DNA of 64,000 nt from Lithobates sylvaticus (taxonomy: Eukaryota > Chordata > Amphibia > Anura > Ranidae), in the NCBI GenBank assembly GCA_028564925.1, contig CM053030.1, positions 402,999,397 to 403,063,396 of the forward strand, given 5' to 3'. The notes under the pieces were generated by a model. That model was given only the letters and a program-made list of their open reading frames with translations. It ran no database searches and was not told the origin of the DNA. Both the position numbers and the translations under genes were made by a program. Below, in pieces: positions 13,110-25,284 of the stretch (its first letter is position 1; the number at the start of each line of letters is the position of its first letter).

Positions 13110-13461
13110 GGCCCGTACACACGATCTGAATATCGTACGACAGATCATACAACTTTTTTTGGCTTAATAGTCGCAAGTAGAAGTTGAATAGGTTACTAAA
13201 GTTATGAAAATTCTCGTACGACAGAAAAAAAAGTCGAAAGTGATGTCATGTGTTGTAATGTATTTGTATTGTATTTTTGGATGACAACTGTACTGACTAA
13301 ACTAAACTCATACAATGTGGTATTGTACAAGGAAAATTTTCCTGCTTGTCCGGTCAAATAATATCAGATGAATTGAAAGCTCTGTTCTAATGTTCCGATT
13401 ATTGTACAAACGCGTCAAAAGCAGTATTTTTCATCCGATTTGCAGATCGTGTGTACGGGCC
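13110..13461. mobile_element. MITE with GGCCCGTACACACGATC ends
   Basis: GGCCCGTACACACGATCTG at the left is matched by its complement CAGATCGTGTGTACGGGCC at the right. The interior carries CGTACGACAGA motifs. TAA follows the right end, but the left flank does not match it, so the target duplication is not proven. Related by terminal sequence to the GTGTGTACGCGGCA family. Confidence 0.75.
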
Positions 13462-14113
13462 ATAAGAGCCAATTTGAAGATAAGACTGAAAGATAGTCAT
13501 TACCATTTTGATTTTTCATGTTAGCAAGGAATCATTAAATTCTGCCATCTATGCTAAACGGCATGGATGGAGAAATCTCCCCTGCCGACTGTTGTATTCT
13601 GACAGCCGCAGCAAACCTGACTGGCAGGGCCAAATTAACATATGGGCTATTGGAGCTGCAGCTCCAGGCCACTGCCTTAAAATCGGCCCGCCCAGCCAGC
13701 AGTACAAGCCCGATTTCTCCTGTCCATAAACATCTATGGGACAGGAGAAGTTGTGTGTAAATGTAGGGGTGTCTGGCTGCATCTGTGTTGGCTCACTGTG
13801 GTTATTACTATACACAGTTCCCCCCTGCACAAATGGGAGAGGAGAGAGGCTGGGTCGGCTCTGTCTTCCCCGCCCTTCTCTCTCCCCTTTCCCTCTGTGA
13901 AATCTGTTCACTCGTGCAGTGAAGGAGCCATGTGGGCGGGAAATTATGAACAGAGCAGCCGGCAGATAAGGTGAACACGACAAGTGATAAGCGTCCGTCC
14001 ATCCAAGTGTGAGCTCAGTGACTGGACTCTTAGCTCCCTTGCCCCTCTTTTTTTTTTACTTTTTCCTTCAGCAATAGACGATATGTTTAGACTTGGTTCC
14101 TTGTGCTTTTAAG

Positions 14114-14303
14114 TGGGTTTACACTGGTTTGCTATGATTTCTACTAGGTTGCATGCTTTTTTTTTTCCTGCATGTTGCATCTTTGGCGCACTGTCAGAAA
14201 ATGTGGCAAAAACCTGCAACCTAATATCAATCAATAGGACTGCAGCTAAAACTGCAGATGTGCAAGCAGTGCGCCCAAACTGCAGCACACCAGTGTGAGC
14301 CCA
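14114..14303. mobile_element. Small MITE nested in the hAT-like element
   Basis: The 14-bp ends TGGGTTTACACTGG and TGGGCTCACACTGG (read inward from each side) differ at two positions. Both flanks are AAG, consistent with a 3-bp target duplication. Non-coding, 190 bp. Confidence 0.6.
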
Positions 14304-14465
14304 AAGGCTTGTACGCACCCCCTCTGTAGAACTTGGTCTCATCAATACTCCTGGCATTCATTTTACTCACAGCCATACCATCCCAGCTCGGGAGGGGTGG
14401 GGGCTCCAGGCATTTGTTTGACTATGCAGGCCCCATCCCTTCTACCAATCCAGGCAAAGTCCTGG

Positions 14466-15035
14466 AGGGATTGGCAGGCTGCTGGTGGCAAGTGGCACAC
14501 TATATGGTGGCAGGCTGCTGGTGGAAAGTGGCACACTATCTGGTGACAGGCTGCTGGTGGCAAGTGGCACACTGTATCTGATGGCAGGCTGCTGGTGGCA
14601 AGTGGCAGACTGTATCTGGTGGCAAATGGCACACTGTATCTGGTGGCAGGCTGCTGGTGGCAAGTGGCACACTATCTGGTGGCAGGCTGCTGGTGGCAAG
14701 TGACACACTGTATCTGGTGGCAGACTGGCAAGTGGCACAGTGTATATGGTGTCAGGCTGCTGGTGACAAGTGGCACAGTTTATCTGGTGGCAGGCTGTGG
14801 GTGGCAAGTGGCACACTGTATCTGGTGGCAGGCTGCTGGTGGCAAGTGACACACTGTATCTGGTGGCAGGCTTCTGGTGGCAAGTATCACGCTGCATCTG
14901 GCAGCAGGCGATGGTGGCAAGCTGCATCTGGTGGCAAGCAACTGTGGAAAGTGATACACTGCATCTGGTGGCAGCCTATGGGTGGCAAGTGACACGCTGC
15001 ATCTGGTGGCAAGTAACAAGCTAGGTCTGGTGGAA
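14466..15035. repeat. Minisatellite, unit about 33-38 bp
   Basis: About fifteen variable tandem copies of a unit containing GGCAGGCTGCTGGTGGCAAG and TGGCACACTGTATCTGGT. Open frames run through it in several frames because unit length and composition avoid stops; these are not taken as genes. Confidence 0.9.
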
Positions 15036-15964
15036 AGTGAAAAGCTCAGGTTCCCACTGGTTCTGCATTCTGGTGAGTTGAACTACTTCTCTATATATTA
15101 CAATGTAGTAATAGAAATAATGGAATTTGATCACCCTGACACCATATCAAGCATGGTGTCAGGATGATTTTAAAGGCGAAGTCCAGTGTGAGCTTTTTAG
15201 GATGGGGTCACAGGAGTGCAATTTGTTTTGTACTCCTGTGTCCCGTTTTCAGCGGAGAGCGGTCTGAAATCTGCTCTCTGCTGATGTCACTACCATCAAT
15301 TGAGACAGCACGGCATCACGACTTCCAAGTTTGGATCTGCCAGCTGCCTTGATTGATGGCAGTCTCAGCGTCTCAGCGAGCCGCTGAGATGCCCGTTCCC
15401 TGCCCCTCCACAGCTCAGTGCTCTAGTGAGCATGGAAAAGCAGAGAGGAGAGACACTAACTGACAGGCAGCAGCTCTCCTCTCAGAGATCTGTGAGAACC
15501 TAGCCATCGGCGATATTCGGTGGCTCGGTTCTCAGTGCAGAGATGCCGGGGGACAGATGCAGCATCGGTCTGATGCTCCATCCACCGAGGTAAGTATGAA
15601 CCTAAAATTAAAAAAAGCCAAGTGCTAACACCAGCCATTTGCCCAACAAATCACCCCCGCTGCCGATTTCCCCATCAACCCCGAGACTACATCCCCCACC
15701 CTCATCTTTTTTTGGGAATGGGAAGGGTTGTCCCTGAATGGCAGTTTGGAAATGTGGTCACCCAATGTTGCTGCTGGTGAGAGGCCACACAGCAGGTGGT
15801 ATTGGTGGTGTTGCTGCTGCTCAGAGGCTGCACGGCTGGTATTACTGGTGAGAGTATATTTAATTTGTTTTAGCAAAAAATTGTTTGCATTTTCATTTTG
15901 TTTCCATAAAAAGGCCCACCAAAATCCTCAGCACCAGGCCTATGATGCTCTTAATTCGGCCCTG

Positions 15965-16350
15965 TTGATTGGATTCAGGAACTCTTCATCTGACATTTTC
16001 CACCGAGCTCCTTAAATTTTTCAACCAAAGTCTGTTGAGTTGGGTGATACTGACAGGCCCTCATTCCCTCGACTTCCTGTCATCACCCAGCCGCAGCCAT
16101 CTTGGCAGTTCTGGAAGCTGCTGATGCTTATGTTCCAGCCTGAAGCCTGACAGGTGTTCCATCAAGAACTCTGCGTTAACTAGCCACATGCCTGCAGAGC
16201 TCTGTAGCCTCACAGTGATCCTATGGAGGTCTATATGGGTTTATGACAATCTAGTGAGTGCATTTTTATTGTCTTTTATACTTTTTAAATAAATCGCTAC
16301 ACCTAGATGGAGATCTAAAAAAGATCCAAGTGCAGAGGGGTAGAAAAAAA
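15965..16350. other. Non-coding stretch, nothing recognised
   Basis: Sequence between the hAT-like element and a TA microsatellite. No structure was identified. Confidence 0.4.
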
Positions 16351-16366
16351 TATATACATATATATA

Positions 16367-16411
<45 letters not shown>
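16351..16411. repeat. (TA)n microsatellite
   Basis: TA run with a few CA and GCA interruptions. Confidence 0.95.
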
Positions 16412-16849
16412 TGTGTATATACACATACATATAGACATGGGGAGCTACTATGCAATAGTCAAAAGAGGGGAAACCCATATAAATAAATATACTGAAACTC
16501 TGACAACAATTTGGAACAATATCAATAAAGACAAAAAAGACAGAGAAAGGCACTCACAGAGATGTGTCATTATAGACTAGAGGAAATGCTCAGAGATGAG
16601 GGATATGGATAACATTATTTTAAGAAAAGGTCTACATCTCATCTGTGATTCATTTTAGCAGGGATCTGTGTCCCCCAAGGAAAATATCCACCTCACTTCC
16701 TGTTCTAGGAGTCTTCTATGCATACCAACTCCAGGTACTGCTTGTCTGATTCACTGCACAAAAGTAAAATGAGGTGAAGTTGCCTTCATGCACTGTTTTA
16801 AAATGCTTTGATACATTAGACATACTTTTTATATTAGTAGAGGCAGTGC

Positions 16850-17040
16850 CGATATAGTGCATCCGATCCCCATAGGGGAGAGCGGCGCTTTGACAGGTCC
16901 GTCCCTGCACAGTGTGCAGAGACAGACCTGTCATCTGCCTGCTCAGCGGGGATCGACGGAGCGATCCCCCGCTGAGCAGAGCGAGCTCCGTACGCGGACA
17001 CGTCCGTGTGAAGGAGCCCATATGCTTGTGAATCCGACTG
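16850..17040. repeat. GC-rich hairpin cluster
   Basis: Two adjacent imperfect palindromes: GACAGGTCCGTCCCTGCAC with its complement around 16892-16932, and TGCTCAGCGGGGATCG with its complement at 16940-16978. GC content is far above the flanks. Probably the body of a MITE whose ends were not resolved. Confidence 0.5.
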
Positions 17041-17071
17041 CTCTGGGGAGCTGAAGCACACATGTCTGTTA

Positions 17072-17501
17072 GGGCTTGTTCACACTTTCCTAAATTTCTA
17101 ACGCTCAACAAACGCTCCTATAGCGTTTGCATGGCGTTAATATGGGCATCAGACAGGCGTCAATGAGCTTTAGTATGGGCATTAAACTGGCATTTTACAA
17201 GCATTAATGAGGAGTTATAAAAACCTCCCCAAACAGTTTTGAAGCATTTGACGGGCATTAAAAATGCCTATTCCATTACAGTAAAAGAACGAATCGTAAC
17301 GCTCCGCAACTGCCTGCCAGAGCATTTGCGAGGCGTTACCATAAACTTGAATGGGAGGCATTGAAAGGCTTCAAACGCCTCCTGACTCGACATGACGCTA
17401 ATGCTTAGTGTGAACTGAACTGTGCTGTCTATTGTATCGTGTGAGGGGTCTTTTAACGCCTCTCAAATGCCTCAGCTCTTAAAGCCAGTGTGAACTCAGC
17501 T
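17072..17501. mobile_element. Harbinger-type MITE, TTA target
   Basis: Inverted ends carry GGGCTTGTTCACACT and, on the other strand, AGCTGAGTTCACACTGG. TTA flanks both sides (17069-17071 and 17502-17504), the TWA target of PIF/Harbinger elements. The interior repeats AACGCY and GGCGTTA words. Non-coding. Confidence 0.7.
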
Positions 17502-17734
17502 TTAGTATTGCTACTGGATCTCCTTCTATTTTTCAGAATTGAGTGCGGTCTCCCAGGTCTCGTATGGTGTGTGTTCTGGTGTGTACAGACACACTGAGAC
17601 CAGACACCTGTTTGTGGATCTCGCAATCATATTGGGTGTTTCTCATTGTGTGTGCTGCTCCTCTCAGACTTCACTTTATAGATGATGCACTTTTTTTTTC
17701 CTTTCACCATGGGTGTAAGGAAACAAAATCACTT

Positions 17735-17982
17735 GCTTCCCACATCAACACAGTCAGTGTTGACAGGGGAATCCCTTCAACAGCACTATTGTGTTCTGTT
17801 GTTAGGGAGCCTTCCCTGCAGGCAGAACACAGTGATCTCTACCGGTTGCTTTAGCTGCTGGCATGGATTGAATGCAAAGAATTAATGGATCGACTTCAGT
17901 ACAACCAGTCTTCCCATAGATGGATCGAATCTCAGCTAGTCCCTGCTGAATCTGCTGAGGTTTGATACATCTACGGCCAGCT
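17735..17982. mobile_element. Harbinger-type MITE, GGCCAGC family, left-truncated
   Basis: The right end ACGGCCAGCT followed by TTA matches copies at 20116, 20471 and 51510, and the interior shares the ATCAACACAGTCAGTGTTGA block. The left end was not found, so the start is approximate. Confidence 0.55.
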
Positions 17983-17985
17983 TTA

Positions 17986-19352
17986 CTCTGGGCTACTGGT
18001 AAATATACCCATGTGGTGGGTCCCCCCCCCCCCACACACACACTGCATAGCTATGATTAGAGGGGTAGGAATAAGTACAAATATTTACTGTGCCTCATTT
18101 CATACTCCCTGCCAGCGAGCCTTCTCCTTTGCTTTCTGGTGGTCCAGAATGTCCTTGCTGTCCTTCCATACCATGCTGGAATGCTGGCCCTGTATTGTAC
18201 ATGATGACATTGCAGAGCTGTAAACAGCAAGGCAGCAAAATTAAACGGTTTGGGTAGGCCGGCAACACAAAGAGAAGGAAATCTGCCGGTAGCGGAGAAT
18301 AAGGTAAGTATTTGTACTTATCCTCTCCTAATCAAACATTTAATCCATGCTGTGATGGTGATCCCAATTTAACAGCAGCCGGGAGTGGGGCTTTAAATGT
18401 TTGAAACATTTATAAAATAGCTATTTTTCTTTGATAATACGCATTGAAAATATAAGGAGTTTTAGAATAAGCTGTACATTTACTTAAACATTTTAAAACA
18501 TGGTAATTTTACAGTATATTTATGAGTACATTTTATTCATTATACTCTTTTTTCCTACCATAAGATCTCATGAACATGGCCTAGTGCTCCAAAACAAGTG
18601 AGGAGCAAATTGGAGAACTGAGAGGGTGATAATTAAACAGTCAGTTAATATTATTTATGCAAATAAGTATTCACTGAATGCACTTACAATCATCCATATG
18701 GTAGTTAATTAAGGGTAAGTAAAAACAGGGGATGACTGATGTTATACTGGTATTATGTCAGATTGAAGTTTGCAATGCCTTTTAATGATTCCAGTGAAGT
18801 GATTTCCTAACATACGTTTAAAAATGTAAATCACCAATATTCACTAGAAAACTTGAATCAAAAAGAGCTTTGATCTATTTAAATGTTTGAGAGTAGAAAA
18901 CTAAGCATTTTCTGTGAATGACTGTACTTCCATGCCTCTCTATATGTAAAAATATATATGAATTATATCACTATCATATCTACTGTATATTGATTACCGC
19001 TGATCACTTTATTAATAGATAAATTAAAAACACACACACATATACAAAAAGAGTTCTCTTAAATCACAGATTCAGCTATTGTCTTACATTATTGGTCATG
19101 ACATAACAAATCATTTAATAATATTCAAAAACTTAACATTTCATCTAAAGTGTGAAGTGAATATGTTCTATTTTATGCAATTATTCACCAAAAACAAAAC
19201 ACAATTTTGTTTAACTGGCACCTCCTCATTGCATCAAGCTATGGATGATTTTTTTACTGGTTCTGTTAGAAATACTAAATACATTTTCACATCACATCAG
19301 TGCCTAGTGCCAGGGCATAGCTGCATTATGAACACGAATATTAAAAATGTAT
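17986..19352. other. Non-coding stretch, nothing firm
   Basis: A C run at 18028-18037 and a few MITE-like words around 18235-18400 are the only points of note. The rest is AT-rich. Confidence 0.4.
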
Positions 19353-19380
19353 ATAATAATAATAATAATAATAATAATAT
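19353..19380. repeat. (AAT)n microsatellite
   Basis: Trinucleotide run of AAT repeats. Confidence 0.95.
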
Positions 19381-19696
19381 AATTGCTTAATCATGATTAT
19401 AGTCAGGCCACCAAAAAGGATATTTCAGTATCTGTCAATAGGACCATGTTTGGACATCCTGCTGCCCTAGGCACACTTCAAATTGTGACACCTTTTTGTA
19501 CTAGCTCCTCCCCTTGCATCATTCAATTATTTTAGTAACAACTGAAGTTATCCTGTGCTATTGGAAAAAAGGAGGTTGTCTGTTTATTTATTTATTTCGC
19601 ATTATCTATCTTCCTGCATTCTTCAATACGAATATACAGTTACAACAAATCAAGAGTGGGAATGCCACAATGGTTAACCAGGTGTGAATCCTTACA

Positions 19697-20030
19697 AAAA
19701 ACACAGTCACTTCCAGCGTAGGTCTTCCAAGGTGTGGAGTAACAGATGTCAGATAAAATGGTGGTGTGAAAGGTATATATGGTATCCAAAACTGGGTGGA
19801 TGCTGCCTTCCTCAGATGGGGTAAACCAAAAGGAACTACAAGAAAAATAGAAATGGAAGGCGCACACACCTAGTGCATTACCAAAGATAATCTAATAATA
19901 AAAATGTTTTAAATAAAAGTGAATACTCACAAAATGCAACTGACAAAAGGCCATAAAAATAATGCATGGACATGCACGGAACACAGGTGCAGCTAACGCA
20001 TTTCGGGGGCGCACCCCCTTTCTCAGAGAT
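19697..20030 (-). mobile_element. Retroposon-like insert with 17-bp target duplication
   Basis: AGGTGTGAATCCTTACA occurs at 19680-19696 and again at 20031-20047, bracketing 334 bp. A direct repeat of this length is typical of target-primed retroposition (LINE/SINE type). Read on the minus strand, the insert begins with CTCTGAGAAAGGGGG, a hairpin and GAAATGCG, and ends near a T-rich tract. I do not recognise the family. Confidence 0.6.
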
Positions 20031-20115
20031 AGGTGTGAATCCTTACATTCAATATTGAAACAGAGACAAGGCTGTCTGTCTATACTCATAGCTATTGTTC
20101 AACTGTACAGACTAA

Positions 20116-20396
20116 AGCTGGCCATAGAAAAATCTGTCATGCTGGTTGTACCCATGATCGATCAACTTGGGTACAACCAGCATGTGAGATTTTTCATGCA
20201 ATTATTGCCAGCGGCTATGGCTGTTAGCAATAATCACTGTGTGACCTCCCAGCAGGGATGACTCCCCCCACCCATGCTGGAAGAACACATAAGCTCCACG
20301 GATGGGATTACCCCATCAACACTGACTGTGTAAATGGGGAAATCTAGTCATTTCTTTTCCTGAACCATGGGAAAATCGCTCCATTTATGGTCCCCT
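20116..20396. mobile_element. Harbinger-type MITE, GGCCATA family
   Basis: A 281-bp element flanked by TAA on both sides (20113-20115, 20397-20399). It starts AGCTGGCCATAG and ends TTTATGGTCCCCT. It contains an internal palindrome built on GGTTGTACCCA. Non-coding; same family as 20471 and 51510. Confidence 0.75.
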
Positions 20397-20470
20397 TAAC
20401 CAACAAGAGGAAACAGGCAAGGTATGGTTTCATGTTTCTTGAAATATGGTGAGTCTTCTGATTCCTCTTA

Positions 20471-20771
20471 AGCCAGCCATACCTGGTCCGAATCTCAGAC
20501 AGCTCAGCAGGAACTGACTGAGATTAGAACCGTTAATGGGCAGGCTGAATGTACCAAGTTAACCAATCAATTGCTGCCATAACCACTAGCAATAATCACT
20601 GTCTTCTCCAGGCCGGATGGCTTCCCCTGCTCTCCCCCGCTGGGAGCAGACAATTGCTCAGCAGGAGGGATTGCCCTGTCAGCACTGTCTGTGTTCATGG
20701 GAGAATCGTTCACATTTCTTTCCTGCAACCCGTTGTTGCAGGAAATAAATTTGTACCGTGTATGGCCAGCC
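20471..20771. mobile_element. Harbinger-type MITE, GGCCATA family
   Basis: A 301-bp element flanked by TTA on both sides (20468-20470, 20772-20774). It starts AGCCAGCCATAC and ends GTGTATGGCCAGCC. It shares the AGCAATAATCACTGT and GTCAGCACTG-like blocks with its neighbour only 75 bp away, but is independently inserted. Confidence 0.8.
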
Positions 20772-20993
20772 TTATCATCTCCTGCAGCCTTTTCATCACA
20801 ACAGTTCTTGTTCACAAATGTCTATAGGTGGCTAAAAGAGAGAAACAAGAAAAGTAAATGGTTGTCAAAATGTGTACATTTAAAGGCTTGATGCTGCTCC
20901 CACTTACCCTGTAGCCTTAGGCACTTGTCTATAAGTGTCATTGTCGTAAATGCAGCTCTGCCTGTAGATGCTGGAAAGTTAAAGAGGTATTAA

Positions 20994-21831
20994 CCTCCCT
21001 GGCGGTATTCCCAAGTGTGGCTCGGGGTGGATTTTCAGCACCAACAGCGGTAACCCAGAGCCACACTCGGGAACGCATCGCAGGATCCAGGTACAGCTTA
21101 CTTACCTTGTCCCCAGGATCCTGCGATGTCTCCCCGCACTGTGTGCAAGCCGTCCTCCGCTTGATCTATCATGGAGCCGAGCTCCGTTCCCTGCGAGCGA
21201 TGCGACGCACAGGGACCGAGAACGACGCCAAATTCAAAAAGTAAAAGACACAATACACGTACAGTACACTGTAATCATACAGATTACATTACTGTATCAA
21301 TTTATTTCACATCCCTTTTGTCCCTAGTGGTCTGCCCAGTGCCATGCATGCAGTTTTATATTATATATACTGTTCTTTCTGCCTGGAAACTGGAGATTGT
21401 CCATAGCAACCAAAACCGTCCCTTTACATCAAAAGTGGTTTTAGACCAGCTAGAAAACAGCGATATTAAATTAGAATTACTTGTAGAATTGAGCGATAGT
21501 GATTTGTGGGGAAATACGCAATGACAGCGACAATTCTGCAACTGAGCAAATTTCAGTGTTTTTGATTTGATTACATTATTGAATAATTTTTATTAATATT
21601 ACATTATTATTGTTATAATTATTTAGAGTTATTTATTATATTATAATTTATGATTTCGTTTTTCAAACTTTATCATACCCGGGATGTCTACTAGACTCTT
21701 GTTTGGACAGATTTAAGTGAGTTATTCCTAAGAATTACAGGCCTACAATATAAAAAACGCCAAATTTCCATGCAAAATAATTGTACCGCTTTCAGCATCG
21801 AAAATCTGAAATAATCATACCACCAGGGAGG
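20994..21831. mobile_element. TTAA-inserted MITE, CCTCCCTGG ends
   Basis: TTAA lies at both borders (20990-20993, 21832-21835). Inverted ends are CCTCCCTGGCGGTAT and CCTCCCTGGTGGTAT. TTAA duplication is the hallmark of piggyBac-type transposition. The 838-bp interior includes a 117-codon open frame that resembles no transposase known to me and has no catalytic motif I can see, so the element is treated as non-autonomous. Confidence 0.8.
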
Positions 21832-21835
21832 TTAA

Positions 21836-22298
21836 ACCCAAAAGCAAACATTTATCACATTGAAGCTTACAAATTCTTAGATGATGGCTGCATTTGTTTT
21901 CTTTTTCTTGGGCTCTCTTTCTTTTATCATTACCTGGTGATCCAGCCAGTAAGTCTTTTGTTTTTCAAAAGAACATCCTCTCCTGCAAATGTATGGTGCT
22001 TACAAAGATCAGTATTTATTAATTCAAGCAAAACCTTTATCTCTAAAGAAAAAAAAAACAGTTGCTGTAATGGCTTGTGTTACTGCAGTGTGAGCTGGAG
22101 TTTGGTTTCAATTTGATAGTGTATTTCAATCTGATATTACCTATGCTCCTTCATCCAGAGTCGAGACACTCTAATACAGAAGATGTGATACTGGCCAGAT
22201 CACCAAGTAAAAACAGAAAAGCCTAAAAAAGAAAGCGAATGCAGCCACCGCAACTAATGATTGGTAAGTTGCAATATACTACATTTTTGGTTTTGGGT
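21836..22298. mobile_element. TTAA-inserted MITE, ACCCAAAA ends, abutting its neighbour
   Basis: The ends are ACCCAAAAGCAAACAT and, on the opposite strand, ACCCAAAACCAAAAATG. The left TTAA (21832-21835) is the same one that closes the preceding element; the right TTAA is 22299-22302. Internal inverted similarity includes GGCTGCATTTG. Partial copies lie at 50330 and perhaps 12080. Non-coding. Confidence 0.7.
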
Positions 22299-22302
22299 TT
22301 AA

Positions 22303-22891
22303 TACGACCTTAAAACTTCTAATATTTTCCAATAACTCTTGATGTTTTACAGTCGCAAGATCTTTACTCCTAAATTTCTCTCTCTTAAATTGAACAGATC
22401 TCAAATCTTGAATTCTTAGATTTTCACAGCTACCACAACCAGTATATAAGAAGGGGGCATGGGTGATATTGAGTATAAAGCATTAAGAGAGGTAGTTTTA
22501 GCCCGAGATGAGCAGATCTTTAATTTCAAGTTCTTAGGTCTACACAGCTACCAGGAAAATTACGGGGTGATGTCACAATCTCCCTGCTAAAGTTTCCATT
22601 TTCTTTCATATTGTGGATAATTTAATAGGAAACATGGGACCCAAAAGTGGGCAAGGACAATTAAAAATCCAAGCAAGGCAAGATCAGAGCAAGGAACTAT
22701 GGTAGGGTTCCACTGGAGTTGAAAGAGATGTACATCACTTTTGGGTGGGCTTTCCCTTTAACAAATGTGTTAACTTTAAGTGTTTATAGAAATATTCAAA
22801 TAAGAGTACACAAGCTACTGCTTATACTACTACTGGTAAAATTATTAATAATAATAGCAATAATGTTATATATGTAAGATGGCATTTTGCA
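22303..22891. other. Non-coding stretch, nothing firm
   Basis: Two loosely similar blocks around 22400 and 22530 share CACAGCTACCA. No gene is visible. Confidence 0.4.
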
Positions 22892-23020
22892 GCTAAAATA
22901 TGTAATTCTAAATTATTATTATTATTATAATTGTTAATATTTTTATTATTATTACTACTAAAATATGTAATTCTAAATTATTATTATTATAATTATTATT
23001 ATTTTTATTATTATTACTAC
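22892..23020. repeat. ATT-rich tandem duplication
   Basis: A roughly 65-bp unit beginning CTAAAATATGTAATTCTAAA and running into ATT repeats occurs twice in tandem with small changes. Confidence 0.85.
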
Positions 23021-25284
23021 AATTTTAGCACTACTACTTTATCCAATAGGATATTCAAACTTTTGGACAGAACTCTGCTTTTCTCAGCGGATGTGACCTT
23101 TACCCAGGTAATTATCAAACTTTTATGATTGCTAATAAAAATGTTACTTATTTTTCTACATTCAGTAACATTTTACTAGTCTTCTCTTGTTTGCTTTTGG
23201 CTGGATGTTAATGAATAGAAGCAAAAGAGTTACATGAACATGGTTCTTTTTTGTCTTCTGCCTTTTGTGTCATAGAAAGTCAGCCAGAAGGAAGTGATAC
23301 ATTAATTCAGTCTGTGTATTCCTCTTTCATGTACTGCCTCAAAGAAAATATGCTAAACCTGTCTGGAAAAAACTGTTAATATATAGACCAGTATGATCCT
23401 AATAATCAGGAAGCCATTGAATCCACTAAGGTATGTGGGAACAAAAGATGTGTTTGTGTTACAATGTGGATTGAGCAAGAAGATCCTAAGCAAAGCTGCG
23501 ACAGAGTATAAACTAGTATAAATGCATGTTGTAGAGAGATTCAAGTAAGGTCATAATAGGCATTGTGCTGCATATAATTACCATAAGAAAACATGAAGGA
23601 TGGAGTGCAGTCTTAGCCATTTCCTCTCTAAAACGAACAACCAGCACTGTACAAAAAAGGGAATACTGGAATAAAAAGAGACTTTTTTTTAAAAGTCAAA
23701 TAATTGATTTTTCTTTAGCGCCCGTCGCCATATTTAACTGTTGAATTTGCCATTTTTTCTTTTCTTTTTTTTTTTAAGTTTGATATGCATGCTTGCAATG
23801 TTAATGTCCAAAAATGAAAAGCCCACAGACTAGCAAAAAAAACAAAAAAAAAAAACAATGTGAAATGTAAAATAGCACCACCTTAATAAAAAGATCCCTC
23901 TTCATTACCTGCATTCAAAATAAAACATTTATTTTGATGTATCTGTTACATGCTTGTACTCACCTGTTATGTATATTTTCAATAAAACATTTGTAAAAAT
24001 AAAACATTTACAATAGAACAATGAAAAAATGTACTTGTTATTTTAAAAAGTTTGTATATGTAATGTATGAAATTGTATCCATTTTCAACACCAACCTAAC
24101 ATCATATGTATTAATATACATGATACCCCTCCTTTTTTACCATTTTTCTCTTGTTTTATTATACCATACTTTGTTTGTATTCATTCTAACTTTACAATAA
24201 ACCTTTATTGTGAAAACAAAATAAAACATTTCTCCAGGATCAAGGTTGTGTCTTAGCAATATTCTTAATGCAAAATGTGTGGAACATTGATTTCACCTGA
24301 TTAATTTTACCATTTTAAAATACTGCTATAATAAATAGAAAAATGATCTGGACATTACATAATAAATAAATATAATGTAAATTGTAAACATTGTTGGAGT
24401 TTTTTATTTCTCATGACAAAAAAATACAGCATATCAAAATATTCACCACGATCTTCAGTGAACAAGCCCTGAAATCTGCACCACGATATCCTTTAATCTT
24501 GAAATGGTTTAAAACACAATAAAAATATATTTTTAAAATTTAAAGCTTTGTACAAATTTGTGTTTTTGGTTTGTATATGGGCAATGTGTACAGTTTGCTT
24601 TTACAAAGCATTTGCTAAGCTTTCGTCAACTTTAAAGCAAATTTTTTTAAGGTTTTCTGACTTGTCCACTGCACCCAGGAATGCAATCCTTGAATTTGAT
24701 CTTTGGATTTGGTCTCACAAATTCTAACCACTATATTAGTGACTCTAGTGAAGACCAGTTACCTCTATAACTAGCATCCTTGCCAAGAGCCTCTACTGAC
24801 TTTTATTTATTTCTAGTTTTAAAATAATCTGGTTAACCATAATTTAGTTCCATAACATAACGTTCACCTGCCCCCTGACTAGCACAATACATCATTGTAT
24901 TAACTATATTTTCAGACTCCAATGCAGTGGTTCCCAAACTGTAGCCTGCAGTTAAACTGGCCTTTGTAGCAGTATTCCTTCCACTCACACCCATTGACAC
25001 CAAAAATAGGCCCTATATTTTAGAGGGAGGAGAAATAATGCCACACTGACACCAAAGATGGGGCATTATTCCTCCTACTACTAACCACAGATGCTTGGGA
25101 ATTTTTAATTCTTGCCTCTTCCCAATCCTGGGGGATTTTTTACTTCTACTGACCTCATGGTCTATTCTCTATTATTTACATCTGTCAGGTTTATTTCACT
25201 CTCAGAGGACACACTTGGGCTTGGAGAGGAGAGAAGCAAACATAGCAGCTTTGCCCTCCCCTCCCCTCCCCTCCCCTTGGCCTT
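23021..25284. other. AT-rich stretch, one possible hAT end
   Basis: No gene is visible over 2.2 kb. CAGTGGTTCCCAAACTG at 24926 resembles a hAT-type (Charlie-like) terminus, but no partner end was found. A CCCCT run lies at about 25255-25276. Confidence 0.4.

Larger units (their letters stand above)
13625..15964. mobile_element. hAT-like non-autonomous element, 2.34 kb
   Basis: The ends read CAGGGCCAAATTAA on the left and, on the opposite strand, CAGGGCCGAATTAA on the right, typical CAGGG-type hAT termini. The flanks are CTGACTGG and TTGATTGG, an 8-bp target duplication with two C/T differences, as expected for an aged hAT insertion. No transposase frame is present. The interior carries a nested 190-bp MITE and a 38-bp-unit minisatellite. 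Confidence 0.75.

Noticed and set aside
14295-15024. Several overlapping open frames on both strands with CWWQVAHCIW or CHLPPAACHQI repeats
   Set aside because: They lie entirely in a minisatellite and are products of the tandem unit; no start context or family similarity.
16241-16553. Open frames with long YIYIYI runs, here and at 1209-1502 and 1895-2110
   Set aside because: Translation of TA microsatellites.
21171-21524. 117-codon frame inside the CCTCCCTGG element
   Set aside because: Starts inside a MITE, has mixed composition and no transposase motif; not called as a gene.
22931-23128. Small Tyr/Leu-rich frame
   Set aside because: Product of ATT repeats; no signal of a real protein.
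24926-25080. CAGTGGTTCCCAAACTG as the end of a hAT MITE
   Set aside because: No matching inverted end or target duplication was found, so it is mentioned only within the stretch description.
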